From Bacteroidales bacterium (GTDB taxonomy: Bacteria; Bacteroidota; Bacteroidia; Bacteroidales; P3): a stretch of 39,172 bases of DNA. Under the pieces are notes generated by a model. The model had not been told where the DNA came from and ran no database searches. It was given only the letters and a program-made list of their open reading frames with translations. Position numbers and translations under genes: made by a program. The stretch spans positions 1 to 39,172 of the forward strand of contig JAFZDP010000066.1 in assembly GCA_017561155.1 (NCBI GenBank), read 5' to 3'. Below, in pieces: positions 22,837-32,170 of the stretch. Each line of letters begins with the position of its first letter. Position 1 is the stretch's first letter.

Positions 22837-23739
22837 ATGAACTATCATTCGCCTGTGCTATTGAAAGAAAGCATTGATGGGCTTTCTATAAACCCCGAGG
22901 GTACTTATGTTGACGTAACCTTCGGAGGTGGTGGTCATTCCCGTAAAATATTGGAACACTTAGGCGAAAATGGCAGACTTTATGCTTTCGACCAAGACTC
23001 CGATGCTTTGTCTAACACCATCGACGACAGCCGCTTCACCCTTATACACGAGAACTTCAAATATTTGAAAAGTTTTCTTCGTTTGGAAGGAGTAAAAAAA
23101 ATAGATGGCTTGCTTGCCGACTTGGGAGTGTCGTCCCATCAATTCGACGAAGGAGCCAGAGGTTTTTCTATACGCTTCGATGCTACTTTGGATTTACGCA
23201 TGGATCAACGTCAAAGCAAAACTGCCAAAGATGTCATAAACTCAGAATCGACAACACGATTGAAAGAAATACTGTCGCTATATGGCGAATTGCCAAATGC
23301 CGGCCGTATTGCCAACGCTATTGTTTCGGCTCGCAGCCAAAAAACTATCGAAACCACTTTCGACTTGATTGACATCGTAAACAAGCACATACCTCGAAAC
23401 CAAGAAAATAAATATCTTGCAATGATATTTCAAGCCCTTCGCATAGAGGTAAACGACGAACTTGAAGCATTGGAAGCCATGCTAAAACAAGCTGTAGAAA
23501 TACTAAATCCCGGCGGACGCTTGGTTGTAATCTCGTACCACTCGCTAGAAGACAGAATGGTGAAAAACCTAATGAAATCGGGCAACATTGAAGGTAAAAT
23601 AGAAAAAGATTTTTATGGAAACATAATAACAAACCTAACACCTATAACTCGCAAACCTATAATACCAACAGACGAAGAGCTACAAGAAAACAACAGATCG
23701 AGAAGTGCAAAATTACGAATAGCAGAGAAAAAAGAATAA
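22837..23739 (+). CDS. rsmH: 16S rRNA (cytosine(1402)-N4)-methyltransferase RsmH (MraW)
   Basis: 300 residues, the usual length. It begins NYHSPVLLKESIDGL, then has the SAM-binding loop DVTFGGGGHSRKIL (about 27-40), DQD at about 54, the signature DGLLADLGVSSHQFD (about 90-104), and NPGGRLVVISYHSLEDRMVK near the C-terminus. It methylates N4 of C1402 in the ribosomal P site. It sits in its standard place between mraZ and ftsL, with 3 bases to the next gene. Confidence 0.97.
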   Translation: MNYHSPVLLKESIDGLSINPEGTYVDVTFGGGGHSRKILEHLGENGRLYAFDQDSDALSNTIDDSRFTLIHENFKYLKSFLRLEGVKKIDGLLADLGVSSHQFDEGARGFSIRFDATLDLRMDQRQSKTAKDVINSESTTRLKEILSLYGELPNAGRIANAIVSARSQKTIETTFDLIDIVNKHIPRNQENKYLAMIFQALRIEVNDELEALEAMLKQAVEILNPGGRLVVISYHSLEDRMVKNLMKSGNIEGKIEKDFYGNIITNLTPITRKPIIPTDEELQENNRSRSAKLRIAEKKE

Positions 23740-23742
23740 GGT

Positions 23743-24141
23743 ATGAAAAATATATTTGAACATATAAAGAATATTGTCAAACATAAAAAAGATGATGCAA
23801 ACCAAAATTCCACAGATGCCAAAGCAAACAAGATACGCATCAACGACATTATTGGTGGAAAAATTTTGGTTCATGATTTCATTTTATCGCAATTGCCTTT
23901 AATAATTCTATTTGTAGTATTCTCTATATGTATGATTGCAAACAGATACTACATAGAAAGCACTTCAAAAGAAATATCTAAACTAAAGAATGATATTGAA
24001 GAACTAAAAATACGTCGTATCAAATACGAGTGCGACTATATGAATGTGATAAAAATAAGCGAAATTGCAAAAGAACTAGGACCTTTTGGAATACGCCAAT
24101 CCACAGACAGACCTTTGAAAGTAAAAATTGAAAAAGAATAA
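23743..24141 (+). CDS. ftsL: FtsL-like division protein
   Basis: 132 residues. A charged cytoplasmic N-terminus (1-50) is followed by one membrane helix (about 47-66, LPLIILFVVFSICMIANRYY) and a coiled-coil-like segment ESTSKEISKLKNDIEELKIRR. The end, KEIAKELGPFGIRQSTDRPLKV, resembles the conserved FtsL tail 'a..LGm....ppk.i'. FtsL forms the FtsQ-FtsL-FtsB assembly of the divisome. Identification rests on topology, size and position between rsmH and ftsI; sequence conservation of this family is low. Confidence 0.82.
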   Translation: MKNIFEHIKNIVKHKKDDANQNSTDAKANKIRINDIIGGKILVHDFILSQLPLIILFVVFSICMIANRYYIESTSKEISKLKNDIEELKIRRIKYECDYMNVIKISEIAKELGPFGIRQSTDRPLKVKIEKE

Positions 24142-24147
24142 CAGTAT

Positions 24148-26529
24148 ATGAATAATGAAAAGAACAACATATTACCACGTTTAGCCATAGTATATATAAT
24201 ACTATTGCTTGTATTTGTTATTCCTATTATTTACACTATCTTCCATCTACAATTTGTAGACGAGGAAGTAAAACGCTATGCCAAAGAAAACAGCCTTAGA
24301 TGGAGTGATGTAAATGCACGTCGTGGCAGCATATATTCTTCCGATGACAAAATACTATCTACATCGATACCAGTATACGACGTATCGATAGATTTTGGTA
24401 TTCACAAAGAACGCAAACCTTTAAATATCAGAAAACACGAAGGAGATTCCATCAACTACATTCCTATGGTTCCCGACTCTATATTTTGGTCGGGCATAGA
24501 AGAACTTAGCACAAAACTATCCGAACTATTCGGAGACAAGACACCCGAAGAATACTATGAAAAACTTGTAAAAGATTGGACTTTGAAAAATCGCAATGCG
24601 GTTATACATAAGAACGTACATCACGACCAATTGAAAGAAATGAAAACCTTTCCAATCCTAACCAGACCAATAACAATAAAAGTAAATAAAAAGGTAGAAA
24701 TAAAAGGCAGAGATACCATAATAACCTACGACACTGCAAACATAGAAAGAGTAAAACGCAATTTGGCCGAACCTAGATTTAGAAATGCCATTATTGTAAA
24801 AGAAAGAGATATCAGAGTATATCCTTACAACAACCTAGCTCGCCACACCATTGGTTTTGAAGCTAAAACTACTATAACTAAAATAAAAAATAACGGCAAA
24901 AAAGAAAAAGAAGACAGCATATACTACAGAGGATTAGACGGCTTTTACAACTCTTACCTTGAAGGAGAAAAAGGTAAAAGAAGAGAACGCCGACTAAATA
25001 AAAACACATGGATTCCTATTGATGACAACGAACAAAAAAATGCCATCAATGGTCTCGATATAGTATCTACTATAGACACACGTTTGCAAGACCTTGCCGA
25101 AAGTTCGCTACGCAAATGTTTGATAGAAAACGAAGCAGATTATGGTTGTGTTGTACTTATGGAAGTAGAAACAGGATATGTCAGAGCCATCAGCAACCTT
25201 ACCTATACCGATTCGGCATTTGGATACAAAGAGATAAACAACATAGCTTGCGACGACCTTTACGAACCGGGTTCTACATTCAAAACCGTTACAGCTATGG
25301 TGCTTCTTGACAACAACAAATGCGACACTTCTTATATAGTACCTACCGGTTTGAAGCAATTCAACCCAAAGAACAAGGAATCACAAATAAAAGACGTAAA
25401 TTCATCGTCGAAAGATACCATATCGATGAAACGTTCGTTCGAAATTTCGTCGAATGTCGGCACATGTCAACCGGTGTGGGATTTTTATAATACAAATCGT
25501 AATGCTTTTAAGACCGGCATTGAAAAGGTTTTGCCTTACAAACGTCTAAATCTTGATTTGATAACAGGAGGCGAACCTATGCCAACTATTATAAAAGACT
25601 TGGAACCGGACCGCAACTTCTTGAATTTGGCATACGGATATTCGACAAACCTTACTGCAATGCACTTACTTACATTCTACAACGCAATAGCTAACAATGG
25701 CAGAATGGTTCGTCCTATATTTTGTAGCGAAATAAGAGAAGGCGAAACTACAATAAAAAAGATAGAGCCTGAGGTAATAATAGAAAACATATGTTCGAAA
25801 AGCACATTGAACAAAATACATTCTATGCTAGTAGGAGTTGTTGAAAACGGTTCGGCACGCAGACTATCCAAAACACCATACGGAATTGCAGGCAAAACAG
25901 GAACATCGCAAATAAACTATACCGAGAAAAAGAGTAGTCATCTTAAATACAGAGCATCTTTTGCCGGATATTTCCCTGCCGACAACCCTAAATACTCGTG
26001 CATAGTAGTAATAACCAACCCTAAAAAGAACAAACAGCATGGTGGCGAAATAGCAGCACCTGTATTTAAAGACCTTGCAGACAGAGTATGTGGAACCGTT
26101 TTGAATGTAGATGTAAATCCTCCATTAGTTGGTGAAATACAAGCTCCGTTTGCAACAATCGCAAACCGCGAAGAGGTAGAAAATGTATTCAATATATTAA
26201 ACTTCGAACCTCAATACAATGAAGAAGATGCTACATTTTGGACTCGTGGATATGTAGACACTTTAAACAATGTAATATATTCCAACTATTTACCAACAAT
26301 AGGCGTCATACCTAATTGTAAAGGCATGACAATTAAAGATGCCATGTATATGCTAGAAAAGATGGGACTTAGAGTTACATTTGAGGGACGTGGAAAAGTA
26401 GTTTCACAATCGCTCAAACCGGGTAGTGGTTACAAGAAAAATAACCACATACACTTAGTCCTTAACATTAATAACAACTTAAGTTTACCACAATTACCAC
26501 AACAAAACACAGATGGAGGGACCAACTAA
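24148..26529 (+). CDS. ftsI: Division transpeptidase FtsI (PBP3) with PASTA domain
   Basis: 793 residues, on the long side. A membrane helix (about 12-32) is followed by the dimerisation region and the transpeptidase domain with all three motifs: Ser376-Thr-Phe-Lys379, Ser434-Ser-Asn436 and Lys583-Thr-Gly585 (GIAGKTGTSQ). A PASTA domain closes the protein (about 715-775, IPNCKGMTIKDAMYMLEKMG), followed by a Gln-rich tail. It cross-links septal peptidoglycan. The stop overlaps the murE start as TAATG. A long insert in the pedestal region (KKVEIKGRDTIITYDTANIE and neighbours) accounts for much of the extra length. Confidence 0.95.
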   Translation: MNNEKNNILPRLAIVYIILLLVFVIPIIYTIFHLQFVDEEVKRYAKENSLRWSDVNARRGSIYSSDDKILSTSIPVYDVSIDFGIHKERKPLNIRKHEGDSINYIPMVPDSIFWSGIEELSTKLSELFGDKTPEEYYEKLVKDWTLKNRNAVIHKNVHHDQLKEMKTFPILTRPITIKVNKKVEIKGRDTIITYDTANIERVKRNLAEPRFRNAIIVKERDIRVYPYNNLARHTIGFEAKTTITKIKNNGKKEKEDSIYYRGLDGFYNSYLEGEKGKRRERRLNKNTWIPIDDNEQKNAINGLDIVSTIDTRLQDLAESSLRKCLIENEADYGCVVLMEVETGYVRAISNLTYTDSAFGYKEINNIACDDLYEPGSTFKTVTAMVLLDNNKCDTSYIVPTGLKQFNPKNKESQIKDVNSSSKDTISMKRSFEISSNVGTCQPVWDFYNTNRNAFKTGIEKVLPYKRLNLDLITGGEPMPTIIKDLEPDRNFLNLAYGYSTNLTAMHLLTFYNAIANNGRMVRPIFCSEIREGETTIKKIEPEVIIENICSKSTLNKIHSMLVGVVENGSARRLSKTPYGIAGKTGTSQINYTEKKSSHLKYRASFAGYFPADNPKYSCIVVITNPKKNKQHGGEIAAPVFKDLADRVCGTVLNVDVNPPLVGEIQAPFATIANREEVENVFNILNFEPQYNEEDATFWTRGYVDTLNNVIYSNYLPTIGVIPNCKGMTIKDAMYMLEKMGLRVTFEGRGKVVSQSLKPGSGYKKNNHIHLVLNINNNLSLPQLPQQNTDGGTN

Positions 26530-27971
26530 TGAGACTACAAGAGTTATTGAAAAATATAGACTGCAAGATAATCAACAACCAAGAAATCGAAATAAATGAA
26601 ATAACTTTCGATTCTCGCACCGTTGCACCAAATTCACTATTTGTTGCACAAGTAGGGGTACATGTTGACGGACACAATTATATAGCCACTGCAACAGAAA
26701 AAGGAGCAGCTGCTATAGTGTGCGAAAAATTGCCTGAAGTATTGGATTCAAATGTAGTTTACATCCAAACAGAAAATAGCAACAAAGCATTAGGTCTTAT
26801 AGCAGCAAACTTTTATGGCAATCCATCAACCAAGTTACACCTTATAGGTATAACAGGAACAAATGGAAAAACCACAACAGTTACTCTTTTACACCAAATG
26901 TTCAGACAATTGGGATACCATACCGGTCTTATTTCTACTATAGTAAACAAAATAGACGAGACTGAAATACCTGCTACTCATACTACACCTGATGCCATAA
27001 ACCTAAACAAACTACTACAAAAAATGGTAGACAATGGTTGCGAATACTGCTTTATGGAAGTCAGCTCTCACTCTATAGTACAAGAACGAATCGGTGGTCT
27101 ACATTTTTATGGTGGTATATTTAGCAATATTACCCACGACCATTTAGATTTCCATAAAACATTTGCCGAATACATATCTGCTAAAAAGATGTTTTTCGAC
27201 AATCTACCATCATCGGCTTTTGCACTCACAAACATCGACGACCGCAACGGTCTTGTAATGTTGCAAAACACCAAAGCTAAAAAACAAACATATAGCATAC
27301 AAGAAATAGCCGACTTTAAAGGTAAAATTCTAGAAAACACCTTCCAAGGCATACTTATAAATATCAATGGCAAGGATGTATGGACTAGATTGGTTGGCAA
27401 GTTCAACGCATACAATCTATTGGCGATATACGCTACTGCAAGACTATGCGGAGTAGACGAAATGGAAGCCTTAACACAGCTAAGTACACTATGTGCAGCA
27501 GAAGGCAGATTTGAATATGTAAATGGTCAAGACAAAATAGCTATTGTAGACTACGCACATACTCCTGACGCTTTGAAAAATGTATTGCAAACTATAAACG
27601 ACATACGTTTCGACGACCAAAAACTAATCACAGTGGTAGGTTGCGGTGGGGACAGAGATTCTAGCAAACGCCCAATAATGGCAGCAATAGCAGCCGATAT
27701 GAGTAGCACTCTTATACTGACATCGGACAATCCACGAACCGAGGATCCTGAAAAAATTCTCGACGATATGGAAGGTGGACTAAATGCATCGCAAAGCGAA
27801 AGAACAATACGCATCACCAACCGACAACAAGCCATAAAAACAGCATGCAAATTGGCTCAAAAGGGTGATATAATACTTGTGGCAGGAAAAGGACACGAAA
27901 AATATCAAGATATTAATGGAGTAAAACACCATTTTGACGACAAAGAAGAATTAATTAAAGTACTTAAATAA
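26529..27971 (+). CDS. murE: UDP-MurNAc-L-Ala-D-Glu:meso-diaminopimelate ligase MurE
   Basis: 480 residues. N-terminal UDP-binding domain with FDSRTVAPNSLFVA, ATPase domain with P-loop GITGTNGKTTTV (about 108-119), and C-terminal domain with VDYAHTPDALKN, and DNPRTEDP (about 400). The DNPR motif marks ligases that add meso-diaminopimelate rather than lysine. It adds the third residue of the peptidoglycan stem, directly after the MurD step. Start and ftsI stop share one base. This protein is intact, in contrast to the murD-position gene two places downstream. Confidence 0.97.
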   Translation: MRLQELLKNIDCKIINNQEIEINEITFDSRTVAPNSLFVAQVGVHVDGHNYIATATEKGAAAIVCEKLPEVLDSNVVYIQTENSNKALGLIAANFYGNPSTKLHLIGITGTNGKTTTVTLLHQMFRQLGYHTGLISTIVNKIDETEIPATHTTPDAINLNKLLQKMVDNGCEYCFMEVSSHSIVQERIGGLHFYGGIFSNITHDHLDFHKTFAEYISAKKMFFDNLPSSAFALTNIDDRNGLVMLQNTKAKKQTYSIQEIADFKGKILENTFQGILININGKDVWTRLVGKFNAYNLLAIYATARLCGVDEMEALTQLSTLCAAEGRFEYVNGQDKIAIVDYAHTPDALKNVLQTINDIRFDDQKLITVVGCGGDRDSSKRPIMAAIAADMSSTLILTSDNPRTEDPEKILDDMEGGLNASQSERTIRITNRQQAIKTACKLAQKGDIILVAGKGHEKYQDINGVKHHFDDKEELIKVLK

Positions 27972-27989
27972 AAAACAATATATTACAAT

Positions 27990-29243
27990 ATGTTATACTA
28001 CTTATTTGATTGGTTAGATAAGGCATTTGATTTTCCCGGAGCAGGTGTTTTCCAATACATTTCGTTCCGTACCGCTATGGCTGTAATAACATCACTTATT
28101 ATTACTGTCATTTTCGGAAAACCACTAATCAAATACCTAAAGAAAAAACAGATAGGCGAAACTGTAAGAGATCTTGGACTAGAAGGACAAAAACAAAAAG
28201 AAGGAACTCCAACAATGGGAGGTCTAATCATATTGTCTGCTATTCTTATCCCTACTCTTCTATTTGCGAAAATAGATAATATATACATCATAGTGATGAT
28301 GATAACTACTATTTGGCTAGGCCTTTTAGGCTTTTTGGACGACTATATAAAAGTATTCAAAAAGAACAAAGAAGGTTTGCCTGGCAAATACAAAATATTG
28401 GGACAAGTATGCTTAGGTCTTTTTGTCGGTTTAGTAATTATGTTTCACCCGGACATTACCATAAAGGAACGAAAATCGGTTGAAACATATATAGAAACCC
28501 ACAACGTAAACATTGATAAGAACTACAATAAAGCAAAGCAAGAATTTACAGAGCAACCTGTCAAATCGACAAAAACAACCATCCCATTTGTAAAGGATAA
28601 TGAGTTCGATTATGCCAAATTGGTAACATGGATGGGCGATTGGGCAAAAGATTTGGTATGGCTTGTTTTCGTACTAGTAGTAATATTTATTGTAACTGCT
28701 GTTTCCAATGCTGCCAATCTTACAGATGGCATCGACGGACTAGCGACAGGTACTTCTGCTATTATCGGAGGTACACTGGCAATATTGGCATGGGTGTCGG
28801 GAAATATAATATTTTCCAACTACCTCAATATAATGTTTCTTCCTAATATTGGAGAGCTAACCATATTTATAGGAGCATTTGTAGGTGCTACCATCGGATT
28901 TTTGTGGTACAATACACACCCGGCAGAAGTATTTATGGGCGACACCGGGTCTTTGGCATTAGGCGGAATCATTGCTGTTTTTGCGATACTTATTCGCAAA
29001 GAACTTCTAATTCCAATATTCTGTGGAATTTTTGTAGTAGAAAACTTATCCGTTATAATACAACGCTCTTATTTCAAATATACCAAGAAAAAGTATGGCG
29101 AAGGACGACGTGTATTTTTAATGGCTCCAATACATCATCACTATCAAAAGAAAGGTATTCCTGAACAAAAACTAGTACAACGATTCTTTTTGATAGGTAT
29201 TTTATTAGCAATTGTAACTATAGTAACTCTAAAACTTCGATAA
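27990..29243 (+). CDS. mraY: Phospho-MurNAc-pentapeptide transferase MraY
   Basis: 417 residues, about 55 longer than the enterobacterial enzyme as usual in Bacteroidetes. About ten membrane helices; the conserved [11 protein letters not shown] (about 72), [10 protein letters not shown] (about 112, catalytic Asp pair), [15 protein letters not shown] (about 235), [12 protein letters not shown] (about 313) and the [10 protein letters not shown] loop are all visible. The extra length is a loop of about 60 residues after the fourth helix (from [15 protein letters not shown]). It makes lipid I from UDP-MurNAc-pentapeptide and undecaprenyl phosphate. Confidence 0.97.
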   Translation: MLYYLFDWLDKAFDFPGAGVFQYISFRTAMAVITSLIITVIFGKPLIKYLKKKQIGETVRDLGLEGQKQKEGTPTMGGLIILSAILIPTLLFAKIDNIYIIVMMITTIWLGLLGFLDDYIKVFKKNKEGLPGKYKILGQVCLGLFVGLVIMFHPDITIKERKSVETYIETHNVNIDKNYNKAKQEFTEQPVKSTKTTIPFVKDNEFDYAKLVTWMGDWAKDLVWLVFVLVVIFIVTAVSNAANLTDGIDGLATGTSAIIGGTLAILAWVSGNIIFSNYLNIMFLPNIGELTIFIGAFVGATIGFLWYNTHPAEVFMGDTGSLALGGIIAVFAILIRKELLIPIFCGIFVVENLSVIIQRSYFKYTKKKYGEGRRVFLMAPIHHHYQKKGIPEQKLVQRFFLIGILLAIVTIVTLKLR

Positions 29244-29264
29244 TAAACAAAAACAAACAAAAAC

Positions 29265-29804
29265 ATGAATATAGAATCTTTAGCAACACAGGGTAGAGAA
29301 AAAGTTTCAACTGGATTGGCCGGAATCGATGCAAACAAATTAAAACAACTTAGAAATAAGAATCTAAGAGATTGCTTTTTACATTTCGAGCAAGATCCTT
29401 ATCGTATGCAATTCACTGCACGCATACATGGTATAGAATTTATAAACGATGCTATATCTCGCACTCCAAATGCGACTTGGTACTCGTTAGAAACAGTAGA
29501 CAAAGCTGTCATATGGATTGCAAACGGAGACAATAATGAGACTGATTTTACCAGTCTTATACCTTTGGCTCTTCGCAAAATTCGTATGCTTATTTGCGTA
29601 GGCACCGACAATCATCGCCTACACGATGTATTTTCGGGTATAATACCTACTATAATAGATGCCGGATCTATCAAAGAAGCTGTCAGCAAAGCTTTGTATT
29701 CTGATATAGAAAATGGTGTCGTTCTTTTTTCACCTGCTTGCGAAAATGGCAAATCAATAAACCAACAAGGTGAAGAATTCAAACGCGAAGTTTACGATTT
29801 ATAA
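29265..29804 (+). CDS. MurD C-terminal domain alone, catalytic residues altered
   Basis: 179 residues at the place where related clusters hold full-length murD (about 440-450). From about residue 36 it follows MurD domain 3 to the end: LRDCFLHFEQDPYRMQFTA, GIEFINDAISRTPNATWYSL, VIWIANGDNNETDFTSLIPL, VLFSPACENGKSINQQGEEF. Missing entirely are the N-terminal UDP-binding domain and the central ATPase domain with its P-loop. The signature NDSKATN reads NDAISRTPN, the Lys of GGxGKxxDF is lost (NGDNNETDF), and the D-Glu-binding SPACASxDxFxxxExRG reads SPACENGKSINQQGEEF. Hence no ligase activity is expected. The frame is open, is spaced 21 and 34 bases from its neighbours and shares their base usage, so it is probably expressed. 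Confidence 0.8.
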   Translation: MNIESLATQGREKVSTGLAGIDANKLKQLRNKNLRDCFLHFEQDPYRMQFTARIHGIEFINDAISRTPNATWYSLETVDKAVIWIANGDNNETDFTSLIPLALRKIRMLICVGTDNHRLHDVFSGIIPTIIDAGSIKEAVSKALYSDIENGVVLFSPACENGKSINQQGEEFKREVYDL

Positions 29805-29838
29805 TATATCATATATATAACACCATAGTTTACACAAA

Positions 29839-31050
29839 ATGAAATTTGCAAAGTATTTAACAAAAGGCGATAGAGGCATCTGGGGCATAGTACTATTCCT
29901 ATCTTTTATTTCGATAGTAGAGGTATATAGTGCTGCAGGTTTATCTAAACTATTCGATCATTTGATATTTATCGGTATCGGATATGTTGGAATCGTTTTT
30001 CTTTCCAACATAAACTTTCGAGTATTTTCAAAACTTTCACTTTATGGATACTACTTTGCAATAATAACTCTTGTTGCAGCTCTAGTCTCATACTTCTTTT
30101 TCGACACATCCACCGATGGAGCAGGACGATGGGTTAAAATAGGCGACAACATTAAATTTCAACCTTCGGAGTATACAAAGGTATTGCTAATTGTATATGT
30201 TGCAGCTCTCATAGAGAAATACAAAGACACACTACAATCAAAGGAAACCTTTAAGAAACTATTAATATCCATTGCCATACCTTGCGGCCTTATTCTACCT
30301 CAGAATTTTTCGACAGCTGCAATGCTATTTCTATGCTGCTTCACAATGCTGTTTTTGGGTAAAGTATCCAAAAAGTACATGCGACTCCTTACTATTATAG
30401 GTCTCTTAGCATTAGCTGTCGGAGGATTGTTTATCGTAAAAAGCTCCAATAATAGTAAGAGTTCAAGTAGTTTAGAAATCAACGACAACGATATATTCAG
30501 AAACGATACTTGGGGTAAACGTATTACAAATTGGCTAAACTACGATCCAAAAGACAATACACAAGAAAACATTGCAAGAAGAGCTGTTGCTACCGGAGGT
30601 CTATGGATTCGCCCCGGCAACACTATACAAGGTAGAATGCTTAACGAGTCGCACAACGACTTTATATATGCTGTCATTATCGAAGAGTTAGGAACTTTTA
30701 TTGGAATTTTTATTCTATTATTATATAGTGTATTATTTTACAGATGTATAATAATTGCCAACAAGTGTAAGAATATCTTTTGTGCTCTCACAGTATCGGG
30801 ATTGGGACTGATAATTTATCTTCAAGCTCTAATAAATATGGGGGTTGCTGTAGGTTATCTGCCGGTAACCGGACAAACTTTACCTTTTGTAAGTTATGGT
30901 GGATCTTCGTTCTTATTCTTCTCTTGTTTTGCTATCGGTATCATCCAATCGATATCCAAAACAACTAGAAAGCAAGAACAATTAGAAAAAGAACCAACTA
31001 ATGTTGAAACAGAAATAACGGATTCTATAAACCAAAATACTGAACAATAA
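29839..31050 (+). CDS. ftsW: Septal peptidoglycan glycosyltransferase FtsW
   Basis: 403 residues with ten predicted membrane segments, SEDS family. Visible hallmarks: DGAGRWVKIGDNIKFQPSEYTKVLLI (about 95-120, including the WxxxG...QPSE motif), the large outer loop with ESHNDFIYAVIIEELG (about 276), and PVTGQTLPFVSYGGSSFLFF (about 340-360). It polymerises lipid II at the septum together with FtsI. A Glu/Thr-rich cytoplasmic tail follows. Its stop is separated from the murG start by one base. Confidence 0.95.
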   Translation: MKFAKYLTKGDRGIWGIVLFLSFISIVEVYSAAGLSKLFDHLIFIGIGYVGIVFLSNINFRVFSKLSLYGYYFAIITLVAALVSYFFFDTSTDGAGRWVKIGDNIKFQPSEYTKVLLIVYVAALIEKYKDTLQSKETFKKLLISIAIPCGLILPQNFSTAAMLFLCCFTMLFLGKVSKKYMRLLTIIGLLALAVGGLFIVKSSNNSKSSSSLEINDNDIFRNDTWGKRITNWLNYDPKDNTQENIARRAVATGGLWIRPGNTIQGRMLNESHNDFIYAVIIEELGTFIGIFILLLYSVLFYRCIIIANKCKNIFCALTVSGLGLIIYLQALINMGVAVGYLPVTGQTLPFVSYGGSSFLFFSCFAIGIIQSISKTTRKQEQLEKEPTNVETEITDSINQNTEQ

Positions 31051-31051
31051 T

Positions 31052-32149
31052 ATGAAAGCAATAATTAGTGGTGGAGGAACAGGAGGACATATATTCCCTG
31101 CATTAGCTATAGCAAATGCCATAAAAGAACGCTATCCAAAATCGGACATTCTTTTTATAGGTGCTATAGGAAAAATGGAAATGGAAAAAGTACCTGCCGC
31201 AGGATATCCTATCGAAGGATTACCTATAGTAGGATTGCAACGAAAACTGACCTTAAAGAATTTGGCTTTGCCTTTCAAACTTATAAAAAGCCAATTAAAA
31301 GCCAAGAAGTTGATTAAAAACTTCTGTCCCGACATAGTAATTGGTGTTGGAGGCTATGCTAGTGCTCCTACTCTAAAAATGGCTACAAAACTTGGCTACC
31401 CCACTATTTTGCAAGAACAAAACTCTTATCCGGGACTTACCAATAAGATGTTGGCTCAAAAAGCCACAAAAATATGTGTTGCTTACGACGGACTTGAAAA
31501 ATTCTTTCCAAAAGAAAAGATTGTATTCACAGGCAACCCCGTACGCAAAAATATCGAAGATATAAATACTTCTGTTGTCGAAAGTTTCGAGTTTTTCGAA
31601 CTAGACAACACAAAACAAACAGTGTTATCTGTTGGTGGCAGCCTTGGTGCCAGAACCATCAACGAGGCATTGCATGCCAACATAAATTTCTTTGTAGAAA
31701 ACGATATCCAACTTGTTTGGCAAACAGGAAAATCATATTACAAAACAGCAGTCGAAGCTGTAGCTAATGCAAATGCAACAAAGAACATCAAGGTATTTGA
31801 GTTCATATCAGCAATGGACAAAGCATACACCGTTGCCAACTGCATAATTTCTAGAGCAGGTGCAATTGCTATATCCGAACTTTGTCTAGTAGGAAAACCT
31901 GCTATTCTTATTCCTTCGCCAAACGTATCAGAAGACCATCAAACCAAAAATGCCATGGCTTTGGTAAATAAAGGAGCAGCACTAATTGTTCCTGACAAAG
32001 ATGCCAACACAATGTTGGTTTCTACCCTTGACAGCCTTTTGAACAACGAAGAGAAAAAGCAAGCAATAAGCAATGCTTGCAGCAATATGGGAGTTCGAGA
32101 TGCTGCCAACAAAATTGTAGACGAAATAGAACGCATTATAAACAAGTAG
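31052..32149 (+). CDS. murG: UDP-GlcNAc:lipid I N-acetylglucosaminyltransferase MurG
   Basis: 365 residues. It starts with ISGGGTGGHIFPALAIANAI, the glycine-rich loop of MurG. GVGGYASAPTL (about 102), the acceptor region LQEQNSYPGLTNKMLA (about 124), GGSLGARTINEAL (about 198) and the donor-site region ISRAGAIAISELCLVGKPAILIPSP (about 268) are present. It turns lipid I into lipid II at the inner face of the membrane. One base from ftsW and 21 from murC. Confidence 0.97.
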   Translation: MKAIISGGGTGGHIFPALAIANAIKERYPKSDILFIGAIGKMEMEKVPAAGYPIEGLPIVGLQRKLTLKNLALPFKLIKSQLKAKKLIKNFCPDIVIGVGGYASAPTLKMATKLGYPTILQEQNSYPGLTNKMLAQKATKICVAYDGLEKFFPKEKIVFTGNPVRKNIEDINTSVVESFEFFELDNTKQTVLSVGGSLGARTINEALHANINFFVENDIQLVWQTGKSYYKTAVEAVANANATKNIKVFEFISAMDKAYTVANCIISRAGAIAISELCLVGKPAILIPSPNVSEDHQTKNAMALVNKGAALIVPDKDANTMLVSTLDSLLNNEEKKQAISNACSNMGVRDAANKIVDEIERIINK

Positions 32150-32170
32150 TACAAAAAGCACATTGGTAAA

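Noticed and set aside
24148..26529. FtsI suspected to be damaged because of its length
   Set aside because: All three transpeptidase motifs, the membrane helix and the PASTA domain are in order; the extra length is an insert in the pedestal region.
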